Shown one piece after another: positions 49,004 through 59,531 of a DNA stretch of 64,000 bases (position 1 is its first letter; each line of letters opens with the position of its first letter). The translations under genes were made by a program, and so were the position numbers. The stretch lies in NCBI GenBank assembly GCA_003116995.1, contig BDSL01000158.1, forward strand, positions 1 through 64,000, given 5' to 3'. The notes under the pieces are model-generated. The model had not been told where the DNA came from and did not search any database. It saw nothing but the letters and a program-made list of their open reading frames with translations. This stretch comes from Yamagishiella unicocca. Lineage: Eukaryota > Chlorophyta > Chlorophyceae > Chlamydomonadales > Volvocaceae.

Positions 49004-52000
49004 TTAATACCCCTTTGGCTCACATTATTTGGTTTACACAAAGATGCATTGGATGCGGAGCCGGATAAGAATGTTCCTCGGTTCCACTCATAGTAAGGAA
49101 GTTAGAACCTAAATATGCATAGTTACGACTAGTAAGTCTTGACCTCAAACACCCATCTGTATGCTTCATGTGGATATGAGTGTATAGTACTGCACAGGGT
49201 TACGCAAAAAGACTAGCTGAATAGTTCGTACAGCAGGGCGCACTGTATACTAACGTCCATATTGCACACATTCCTTTGTCTCGATAGTATAACCGATATA
49301 ACTACCCTAGGATATTGTCAAGGAGAAGGCGCGCCTGACCAAAGTCCGCAGTTGCGTCAGCGGTCCTCACCCAGCCGCGCGCGCGAGTTTGGTCGACCAC
49401 CTGCTTCTCCAATCCACAAATGGGGAATGCCGCTTAAGTTTGCATCATGCACGGGCCGTACCTGCTTTTCGCCGCTGAAAGCAGACGCCGCAGGCCGCTT
49501 GCGATGCGCCAAGACCTGGGAGCAGGGTTGCGCGCGGACGTGGCCTATGGCATCGATAGAAGCACGCGCAAGTAATCTCACTGACGTGTCTGCAGGTTGA
49601 CAGAGTGGCAGCTTTTTTAAACGGTTCCAAGTCATCACGTCCCAGCATAGGGGCCCTTAGTGTACTGTACTACCAATAGTACCAATCCACGGGTCAGGCC
49701 AGAGGGTGGCATGCACACCGGACCGTTACGGAGCGGCCTCCTGGCATAATCTGCACAACCCTTTCTGAGTCGGCCATGCAAAAACCCACGTCACTGCCTC
49801 GTTCAAAACACGGCCGACGACATTCAGTTATATTCACCCCTGACAAGTACTACTGCTAGAAGTACATGTATGTGGCGGGTACCATGAGAGGAACTTGCAA
49901 GAGCGGTTAGGGCTGGGGCAGAAGGCACGACGACTCTCGCCGTCACAGTTCATAATCAGTCGGTGGGCCCAGGACTGCCCAGTGGAAATGCAACCCCGAA
50001 TACGATAGCAACCAGCCTCAGCAGTCATCACTAACCACCCAGGGCGCCACCTGGCCAACTTCCCCAACCTCTCCAGGGGCCTTATCCCAGCGAGTCACCA
50101 TCCGGCGAAGGCAAACGGTCAGCTTGTTCCCAGGTCCTGCCGTCCATAAGGCCCACATGCGGCCCTACCAGCGAGAACCACGACCGCATATACCTAGACA
50201 GCCACGCGGGATCAGCTGGGCAGAACGGCACATCGCCCCCGGGCCACCGCACCCCGGCAGGGCCGACGCCCGCCCCGACGTCATGCAAGTCCACGGCACC
50301 CAAACCGCACGCGGATTCGCCGTCAGGCAGCCGCAACAGTTGGTCGATATCAGGAATGACCTCGGCTGTTGAAATTCCCGGCTCCATGGTCATGCACAAG
50401 CTCTCGACATCAGAGCTGCCAGGTGTCGCCCACGAAGGCCCTGATTGGGGGGCGGCGGCTCCTTCTGGCCCCTCTGCCGAAGCTGCTTGCTCTGCCTCTG
50501 TCCTGATTCCAGCTGCTGCTTCTGCCGCGCGCTGCGCGGATTTCGACGAAAGGCCCAATGCCAGCGCCAGCACCGTAGCCGTGTTACAGGGGTGCAGGCC
50601 GTACCAGCAAGGCCCCGGCAGCAAGGGATGCTCCTAAGGGGAAAGCAGGGCAAAACCAAGAAGCAGACAAAAAAAGTCTTCAGGAGGCCATACGGCTGCC
50701 CAACGCGCAAGGGCGACGTTTGCAGAGCTTTTTTGGTGTACGTGCCATGGATGGGTTGAGAGAAGAGAGGTGGCCAGGCGGGACGCGCAGAGCTTTCCTC
50801 TCGGGCCTCAGAACCCAGCAGACTGCTCCGTCACACCGCCGCCTAACCAGCACCTTCGTGATCACGCATGGCTGGGCGTCTTCCGGACCCAACGCAATGA
50901 CCATCACGGCTCTCTGCCGGCTATGGATGGGCCGCTACTGCGAACCGCACCTGCTGTATGATGAAGCCACCCAGCTGCTCCGGCTTTCGGGGCCAGCGGG
51001 GGAAGAGGTCCTGGATCGAGCTGAAGCCGAGCGGCTGACCGTCTAGGGGACGGCGGCGTACAAAGGCGAACGGGGGGAGTAAGGCCCACCGCCATTTCCG
51101 TCCTAGCGAGACTGAGGGTGTTGCACGGAAACAAAGCAGGCGGGGCGGGGCGGAGCGGGCAGGACGCACCTGCCGAAGTGATCCGGAAGCACATGAGGGG
51201 TACTTGGTACGACGGGCTGAAGCATATGTGGAAATCCAGAAGGGCTGGCTGGGAGGCAGGGCCTGGGGTCCCTTCCTACATACAGATGCACCGGAACACG
51301 GATTTCGCTGGCTTGGTAAAAAGCAAGATGGGAAGCAGGTTGCCGCTGCCGATGAAAATGCCCCGTGTGCATTGGTCCATGGCTTCTTTATCCCAAGTGA
51401 CAAACACACCATCCCGAAGCGGTGATGCATGGATAACCTAGCCTCGAGCGCTTTTGGCGCACAGTCATGCAGCCAAAAGCCTAGTCGCATGTGCTTTTGC
51501 TGCCTTTACCGTCTGAGACCGAATCGGGCTGCGGTTAGGCATATACGCCAGGTCTCCATACGGTTTCCTGGTACCTTTCAATTAGTGCGAACACGTTGAC
51601 GGCAACACTTTACACGCACCCGATTCGGACATCTTGGCACACCGTCCAAGGCAAGGTAAGGACCCTGCGAAGGGGCGGGGAGCGGGGGAACCTAAGGGCC
51701 ACCTAAGGGTCTTAACGGTTGGCGTCCTCGTGCCAGGCGGTGATCCGCCAGTATATGGGGTATTCATTGCAAATACTCGCCATAGGTTGTTTCGTATAAT
51801 ACGGCCAAATGCTCACCAGTGGCATGTAACTTTACTCGTAACGCACGTGCTAAATTGCTTACCATTTGGGTCTCCCGTAGGTGCCATGCATGAAGCTGCT
51901 CAGAGGCCTGAAAGAGTTGCAGCGCTTGCCGCCAATTTGCAGCCGCCAGCATTGTTTGTCAGCCACGCTGCTTGGCGTCAGGCCAAATCTATAAGTTACC

Positions 52001-52046
52001 GCGTTGACAAAGATATTGCGTCTACCTCGCTGAGATCCTCTCCAGT
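49004..52046. other. Unassigned region upstream of the channel gene
   Basis: The left part must hold the channel promoter and 5' UTR, but no TATA box or other element could be assigned. Frames at 50082-50624 (minus) and 50770-51425 (plus) have protein-like composition in places but no family I recognise and no consistent splicing. A 62-codon minus frame at 51764-51952, with Trp and Leu spacing like a helical repeat, could be an exon end. Confidence 0.4.
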
Positions 52047-52714
52047 TTACAACCAGCCCACTAGCTCAAACAATGGCCGCGTCGACTCAAAGCGAGAAGC
52101 GATAAACCCGACAATGACTGCCAGCAACGCGTCGAACACCAGCCACTTGATCCACGGACCGAATTCCTGAGCCGCGCAGCAGACAACGGTAAATTGCGAG
52201 CAGCGGGGCTTGCTCACGCCGCGCACACGCTTCGCAAGCACACCTCGAAAAGGTCTTCAATGAAAACCCATACTCGCCGCCGCAGTTTGTACACCCAGGG
52301 AGGCAGGGCGTTGCTATTAAACGAGGACGCAGCTTTAGTGTTAGTCATTGATGAAATCGACACAAGAGTCACCTTCGGAATTCGAGGACTTTCAGGCAAA
52401 AGTAAAGTAATCGGACGCGCTGGAATGTAGCAATGTACTTGTGTCCCCTCGGCGCCGTACAGGTCCTTGCTGTACAAGTCCTTGCCCTGCAAATCCTGTA
52501 TCAGCCACTTGTCGATGGCTTCTTGGTGCAAAACCTCGCCGCTATGTGGAGGCAGGACATTATTTTTCAGCTTGCAGTTCGGGAGTGAAGATGAGTGATC
52601 CCTTATGCGTGCAGGGCTCAGGCATAGTTGCACAAGGCCGGACCGTGTGCTGTAGGGCGGTGTGGCCAGATGGTAGGAACTTCTATACGCTGTGTGGGTT
52701 GCGACACCGACCAA
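52047..52714 (-). CDS. Unrecognised gene end with C-terminal membrane segment
   Basis: Two exons join in frame: one ending at 52244 (FIEDLFE, donor GTGTGC) and a final one at 52166-52047 (acceptor GCGGCTCAG), giving FEEFGPWIKWLVFDALLAVI and VGFIASRFESTRPLFELVGWL before TAA. The last exon holds one strong hydrophobic span of about 18 residues close to the C terminus, after a basic stretch (KLRRRVW). The upstream part is hydrophilic with readable sequence from about 52590 (KNNVLPPHSGEVLHQEAIDK). The true 5' end is unknown and the upper limit given is only the end of the open frame. I do not recognise the family; a tail-anchored or single-pass protein is the simplest reading. TGTAA overlaps the stop codon. 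Confidence 0.4.
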
Positions 52715-54018
52715 AGACGAACGGAGGGGAAATGAGCAGACTAACGGATGTGACCCAGATTATACACATGTTACGCCTTTGGGCGCGAGCTTTCGGCACG
52801 AGCGGCACAATGTGCCTTTCGAAGCTCCACTTGCGCTATGCTTAATTAAACGCTGCGTACCTACATCCCAGCGATTTCATCTTCCAGTTGCTCGCGGTAG
52901 CAGCGCTCCTGTTCAGTCCTCTGTAGACTATGGTGTTGAGGACCGTGGGTCGACGTGGCTTCTATTAGCGAGTACACGGTCCCTCGCCTTGCCGCGTGCA
53001 ACACGCTACCGGTACCAACAGAACAACGGAAAACGGGTTACAAACATAACCGACAAGCTGGTACCACAGTACATGGGCAGACTGAGGAAATTCGTCGTCT
53101 CAGGTTTGTCAACAATGACCTGCCCGGTACGAACAGAGCACCCGAAGGCACCGACAGAATACAAATAGGAACAGCTGTCAGCGAACGTCAATCGAGCACC
53201 TCGGGTAGTGCCTCGGTAATGTAACACTTGGGAACCACATATGATGGTGAAGCTCCAGAGGTAGACGCAGAGCGGTGCCGGTCGAACGGAACAGGTATAG
53301 CTCACAGCTCGCATACAATCGCCCATATTCGCGACGCCCACAGGCATATCCGTACACCGCTATTATTCAAAAAAAACTAATTCGGCGTAGGCCACGGACA
53401 ATAGCGGACCCAAGGAGCGGGAATCAGAATGTATGTCCTCCTACGCCCCGAATCACCCGCGTCTAGGGTCCCACCCTGTCGTCAGCGCCTTCGGCACCTA
53501 CGCCGCTAACGTCGGCCCAAGTGCCATATGCAGCTAAAATAATAGCTCCTAATACTCGCAAGAATAGTACACGCATGTGCACCTATACGTAGGTACAGAA
53601 CCTAGTCGCCAGCTTCCAATGTTTCATCTGGTATAGGTCGTTCCAGGCTCCGGTTACGGTAATCGAGGCCGCCAAAATCTCTAGCACCGACGAAACGGTG
53701 CCCTCAGCGCGCTGCCAATTCCCAAGCCGCGCTGGCGATTGGCGCGAGCAGCTGCGCCCATGCGGCGAGGCGCTCGTTCTTATCTAAAAGTGCGAAGTGC
53801 CAAACGGAATAAAGCCCCCCCGCCTGCTTCAACTCGCTGCCACTCCTTCCCCCGCCTGTGTTAATAGTCCCTAAACGTCGCTCACCGCCTCCCAAACCAT
53901 CGCAGCCCACCGCAGCTACCTGCCTCTCGCTCCATCGTCAACCCTGCGCCCGCGCCCCAACCCGCCACTCTAGATATAAATAACGAACTAACAGCTACCG
54001 ACCGCAACCGCCAGCTCC
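52715..54018. other. Intergenic region without recognised genes
   Basis: Frames up to about 158 codons occur but lack domain features. The right end includes the 3' UTR of the TBC gene, for which no TGTAA was found within the nearest 900 bp. Confidence 0.4.
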
Positions 54019-57000
54019 CTACAATTTCGGCGCCGGCGGGTCGTTCCTATATATGCCAAACCTCCAGCCCCGCTCCTCAGCGGCCGCGCCCGAGGATGCG
54101 GCCACGGCCGCCGCAGCCACCTTCACCGGCGGCGGCGGCCGCGGCGCTGCCGGTGCTCCGCCCATGCACACCGTGGGCAGCGGCGCCACCTTATCTCGAT
54201 GCTCCTTCGCGCGGCGCAGCGCGTCAGCCATGTCGCCACGGCCGAGTGACGCCAGGGACTGGAAGACACGCAGCACGTCGTCCAGCTCGCGACACTCCAG
54301 CAGCCGCCGCCGCTGCGACAGCACCACCGCTGCCACCAGGTACTGGAAGAGCTCACGGCCGAAGGCGGGGTGGCACCGCAATGCGGCGGTGGTGGCGTCC
54401 ACACGCTGGGTGGCTGCGACGCCCTTCGCGCCGGGGTCCGTAGTGGCGCTGGCGCTGGTGGTGATGGTACTGAGTGTGGACACGGCAACGGCCGGGGCTG
54501 TAGCCGCGGCAACAGCCGGAAGGCCCTCCTTGTCGGCGTCGCTGGCTAGCTTCGCGTCGCCGGCTAGCTTCGCGCCGCCGCTCGCCGGCGGGTCCGCTTG
54601 TGGCGCGATATCCGACTCCTGACGCGGTGCGGGGTCCGGGTCGTCCACGCAGCCTGACAATCCATGCGCGAGCAACGGACTGGCAGCCTCACCCACGTCC
54701 GCGCCTCTCGCGCTGCCCTCAGCCTCGTCTGCCGCCACGGCGCGCGACCCCGGCGAATCGCGCTGTCCTTCGGACTCTGCAGCAGCACCTCCGGCCGGTG
54801 CTGCTTCCGGCTGTCGCTCTTCTGCTACAGTCGCTGCATCATTGGCAGGGACGATTTGCTCCGCCACCACGCAAACCTTCGACGCGGCTTCAGCAGCTTC
54901 CAACGCCGGACAGGCCACTCCCGCAGCGGCTTCGGCGCAGCAGTCCCCTTTCACCATCCCTTCTGACGCCTCCTGCACCGCCACACCACCATCCGCGGAC
55001 AGCACCGCCTCCTCAACCCCGCTCATACACGCCGGCCCACGCCCTTCCGCCTGCGGTACCTCCGGCCCCGCCGCCTCATCCCCCGTCCCCTCAATCTTGG
55101 CGTCCTGCCCCCGCCGCATACTGCCCAGCTCCGTCAGCTCCACCGCACCCGCCTCCGCCGCCCGCCTGCGCTCCAGCTTCCGCTCCTCGGCTGCCCGCCG
55201 CTGCGCCAGCTGCTCCAGTAGGTCATCCGCCCACAGCTGCTCCCATACCCGCACCGCCAGGTCAGCGGGTAGCTCCCGCCGCATCTGCACCGCCACCATG
55301 CGATGTGCGAAGTGGCAGTGGTCGGCGTGGAGGCCGGCAAGGTGTTGGCCCAGCGCAGGGTCCAGCGCCGCCAGGAGCGACCCAAGGGTCGCGAGGCGCT
55401 CGAAGACGCCGTCCTCCCGTGGCAGGAAATTGGCTCGGACCTGGGACAGGAGGAAGGGAAGGCGGAGGGGCAGGGGGCTGTTGGGGGACGGGGAGTGTGG
55501 GTTGCGGACGCCAGGCGACCATCAAGGGAACTAGGTGAGGGCCGACGGCGGTGGGGACAGGTGAGGGCTGACGGTCGATTGGTGCGATGACGCCGGATGA
55601 GATACATCCCGCGGGACGGGAGAGAGGCATCGCAAGGAAAGGCGGCGTGTATTGAGTGCGTCCCACCTTGGTCATCAGGCGGGCGAAGCACCAGAAGGCC
55701 ATGACGTCATCCTCCAGCAGCAGCACGAAGGGCAGCGCCAGGTCTGACATGCTGCAGGGGCGGATGGCGTGTCGGGGGCCGTGGGGCATGGCAGGGGTAC
55801 CGGTAAATGGTGTGTCCAGGGACGGAAGGGGGGCGGCGTTTGGCTGTTAGGACGGCACCAACCGGTTCCCATTCGTTAGACAGGGGGCGAGTGCGCAAGC
55901 AGACAAGTTAGGGTTGGCAGTGCGCCAGCTTGTGCCAGGCGACACGTGGGTTGGCGGGAGGACTCCGGTATGGGCCCATGCACATTTTGTGTTTGCTGCC
56001 ATGCAGATAGGCAAGGGGCAGGTAAGTCCTAGCAGTAGCGCGCACCCGCCCCACCTACCCCTGGCAGTAGCCGAGGGCGGGGTCGTGCGCCGCGTACGCG
56101 GACAGCAGCACCACCAGCCGCTCCACCTGGCACCGCTGACCGGCGGTGAAGTGAACTGCGTGGTCGAGGTGAAAGCGAGCCAGGCCGCTCAGCCACAGCA
56201 CGCCTCCGCTGCTGGCGGAGGTGAAGGCAGACGGTGCTGCTACCGGACCACCGGCTGCGCCGGTGGCGCCAGCGACCGGGACATTGCGGCCGGCAACGAG
56301 GGCATTATGGCCGGCAATGAAACTGGCCCCGGCGCCGGCACCGGCCGCGCAAGCCAGGGCGCCGCCCTCGGAGGCGTGCCTCGGGGTGCTGGTGGTGCTG
56401 CCACTGCAGCTGCCGAGGACGCTGGCCGGCTCAGGTGCAGGGGAGCAGTCCGCCTGGAGCAGCTCCGGCGCCGACAGGAGGTGCTGCAGGCGTGAGGCCT
56501 GGCCGCGGGTGTTTGAGGACGGGCTGCAGGTGCCGCTCCTCACGGCTTGCAGGGCTGCGGTGGCGGCGGCGGCGAAGAAGCCGCGGCTGGGAGCTGCGAT
56601 CGGGGGTTGCTTGGTCTCGGAACCAAGCGGTCCGACCGGGTCGGCGGCAGAGAGGCTCACGGCAGAGGTGGCTTCCCGGTCGTCGTTGCTGAGGGGGCCT
56701 GGGTTGTTGGGACCAGCCGCGGGGCCACACATCGAGTCCCCCTCTAATTCGAAGAGCAGTGGCGGGGACCCGGGAGCGTCGCTTGGGTTTGCTGGCGCGT
56801 CGGGGGATGCAGCCGTGGTCCTTGTAACGACGGCGCTGGTCTCCTCACTAGAAGGCGGGACACTGTTCGCTGCAATGCACGCTACCGCAGACGCGGAGAG
56901 CTCGTCCTTGTCATCCGCCGCAGCGCCCTCCGATTCCTTATTCGATTCCTCAGCGTCAGCCTCGGTCTGCTCCAGCTCATGCGACTGTGGCAGCGCGGCC

Positions 57001-59062
57001 GCCTCCTCCTTTTCCGCGAGCTGTTGCTGCTCCTCCTGCGGCTGCTGCGGCTGCTGCGGCTGCTGCGGCTGCTGCGGCTGCTGCTCCCCTTCCTGCTGCT
57101 GTCGTTGCTCCTGTTGCTGCTGGCGAGCAGCACGAGAGGCCTGGTACAGCTCCATCCTCTCCCTCAGCCAGCTGGTCAGCCGGCCACTGCCGCCGCTTGC
57201 GGCGGGGACGCTGCTCGACGCGGGAGTTGGGCAGCTGCCAGCCGCGGCGGGGTTACCGCCGCTATCCACGCTGGGAGCGGAAGGCGTGGGTTGCGACATC
57301 GCGGGCGCCAGCGACGACGCGCTGGGGGTGTTGGCACCTCCGCCCAGACCCGAGAACCCGAGGCCTCGCAGGCTGATGGATAGACCGCCTCCACCGCCCG
57401 TGACGGCAGCGGCCGCTCCGGGCAGGCTCGCTTTCCTAAAGTCCACGCGGATGGCATCCATGGCGATGGACTGCTGCGCCTCCCAGTACGGGCGAAGCGC
57501 CGGCGGCACGTCGTTGCGGCTGAGGTGCCCCAGGAAGGAATGCTCGGAAGAGCCGGGCAGGCAGGCCCCCAGGGCTGCGGCCTCTTCTTCCCACGCGCTA
57601 GATGCCTTCGTCCAGACGCTGTCGTCCAGCGGGATAGAGGGCAGGGATGAGGCGTCAGCGGGCGGGGCGGCGACGGTGGCAGACGGTCCCGCCTTGTCTG
57701 CGGGCGCTCGGACGTAAATGGGGCTTGCACTTGCGCTTGCGCTGGTTGCGCTGCTGGTGGTCGGGGCAGCAGTGCCGCAGCCGCTGCTGTGTCGGGGCCG
57801 CCGGTGCACGGAGGTGGCGTCCAAGCAGGCGACCTCCAGCTCCTGGTGAGGACAGACAGGAAAGGACGCGACGAAGGAGGGGTTGGGCTGGTTGGGCGGC
57901 GAGAGGAGGAGGCTTGGCTGGTGGAAGCAGCAAATGCACAGCGGCTAGCGGAAGTGAGGTGCGGCGAGCTGCGCCTCCCCTGGAGCGCTTGGGGGACACC
58001 GGCCTTCTGGTATATGCCGTGATATGTAGGTTCGGATGTGGCGGATCTGCCTGACGTTTGCAAGCTGTTTTGCGAGAAGGCTCGAAGCCATCATCTTCCT
58101 AAAAAGCCGATCCGTGAGCGAACACCCCCACACTTCCCCCTGGCTCGATCCGTTAAAGCCCATGTCGCATCCCGGAGCGGTGTCGTAGTGTTGGTTGACT
58201 TGCTACTACACACTGTCGTATTGTTGGTTGGGTGGCTACCACGCACATCGGGGAGCTCTTCAACAACGAAGCCCTTCATCGCCTACCTGGCACCGCCGCA
58301 GCAATTCGTCGTACGCATGGCGCAGCTCATCGTACGACACCGCCCGGTCTTCTGTAGTCTCGTCCGGCCCGTACACACAAAGCAGCAGCGGCCATAGCTC
58401 CGGCCGTATCTCCGGCTCCAGTCCCTGACCGCGATTTGGGCACGTCAGGGGGGGCATCAGCGTCATAAAGCGGGTGTATGAGATCACTTGCGGGTTGGCA
58501 CCTTGACACCAATGCAAATATCCAACTTTTCTTAAACGGTACGCAAAGAAAATAGCCCCCCCCCCGGGCACTGTACCGGTCACCAGGTCCTGCATCGACA
58601 TACAGGCAGGGAGCACCTGGATGGTTGCCGCTGACATGAGATGGCACCTAGCCCGAACTGAAGTGCGCCCGCCCGCCTGGTGGGAGCCTTTGGGGCGGGA
58701 TTGGCTGTGCAAATGGCCTCCTTACTTTGTCGGCAACGTGCTGCAGCAAGTCCTCGAACTCCGGGACGGTGCCGTCCTCCGCGACAGCTGACTTCCATTG
58801 CGAAGGCCCAACAGGAGACCTGCGATGCTCGGCAGGCGGAGTTGCCGGACAGTCGATGGGAGGTTGCGCCAGCAGACACAGAAGCGTCGGGGGGGGCGCA
58901 TGATGAAGCCTACCTGAGCCTTGCCGCCTTGTGCACCGCAAAAGCGAAAGCAGCCGCAGCAGCTACGCCCGCGCCAAAGCCGACCGTCGCGCCGGCGCCA
59001 TTCGCGCCGGGGCCCCCACCCGCCCCTGGCGGTCGTCTGCTGCTTCGGAAAGCCAACGGCAT
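54019..59062 (-). CDS. TBC-domain Rab GTPase-activating protein with split domain
   Basis: Predicted to speed GTP hydrolysis by a Rab GTPase in membrane traffic. Six exons keep frame: 59062-58914, 58819-58726, 58424-58287, 57842-56059, 55751-55667, 55440-54019, giving 1,223 residues. The start is the first ATG after an in-frame TAG. Order: an Ala/Gly-rich hydrophobic N-terminal stretch; EIRPELWPLLLCVYG at the TBC start (about residues 85-100); the Arg-finger motif IRVDFR (R263); an insertion of over 400 residues that is Ser/Ala-rich with a PQQ/Gln-rich tract; the Gln-finger motif GYCQGM (Q721); the TBC core FWCFARLMTKV...VRVWEQLWADD (to about 823); an Ala/Glu-rich insertion of about 280 residues; the last TBC helices ELFQYLVAAVVLSQRRRLLE (from about 1110); a short tail. 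In Gyp1 the two fingers are about 35 residues apart. Both catalytic residues are present, so activity is plausible. Target Rab unknown. Confidence 0.85.
57009..57130. repeat. Glutamine-coding tract in the TBC insertion
   Basis: CTG-, TTG- and GCTGCTGCG-type units on the plus strand. On the minus strand they code for Gln runs and four PQQ units inside the first insertion of the TBC domain. Confidence 0.8.
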
Positions 59063-59531
59063 TGTCTGCGCCAGTTTGGACGAATCCAAGCACGTACAAT
59101 GTTCGCAGGACTGCTGAATGCAGACCACCAGTTGGAGCTATGGATACATACTTGTCACAGGGTTGTTTTGTGACAACAATGCTCGAGTGTTGCATGTTAT
59201 GACAGCTGCATTAATAGATTCTGGGCCCATTGGACCCACAGCCTAGAAGACATAGCTGAATTGGTAAACGGGCGGGAGACAGGAGCTGTCGCGACACGAC
59301 AGCTCGAGGAAATGCGTCACCGGGGCTCCAACTTTAGCACGATAGAACATTCAAGCGCGAACGTAAGGAGGATTGCACGGACGAGGTTATGATGCACAGC
59401 TCAAGTCCGAGCTTGCCTTGCCGTACAGCAAATGGGGCTTATGCTGTACAGGCAAAGGCCAGGCTGCACATTTGGCTCTCCTCCCCTGTCACCTCTCTCT
59501 CTTTGCCCCCTGCGGCCATAGTGCGATAACA
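59063..59531. promoter_or_regulatory. Shared divergent promoter of the TBC gene and RPL13A
   Basis: Only 469 bp separate the two start codons. The interval has TGGGCCC (59222-59228), which resembles the TGGGCC/Y site II motifs of plant ribosomal-protein promoters; a perfect 9-bp inverted repeat GAGCTGTCG/CGACAGCTC with a 5-nt loop (59283-59305); and a pyrimidine run CACCTCTCTCTCTTTGCCCC about 20-40 nt before the RPL13A start, like a 5' TOP tract. No TATA box was seen. Functions are inferred. Confidence 0.45.

Noticed and set aside
50082..51490. Possible genes around 50-51.5 kb on both strands
   Set aside because: Some segments look protein-like, but both strands are similar in quality, no domain is recognisable and no splice chain holds frame.
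49004..54018. tRNA genes
   Set aside because: I looked for B-box-like GGTTCGAATCC patterns with matching acceptor stems and found none that fit.
56221..57717. 498-codon plus-strand frame inside the TBC gene
   Set aside because: Antiparallel shadow of exon 56059-57842, rich in Cys and Ser from Gln and Ala codons; the minus strand carries the TBC motifs.
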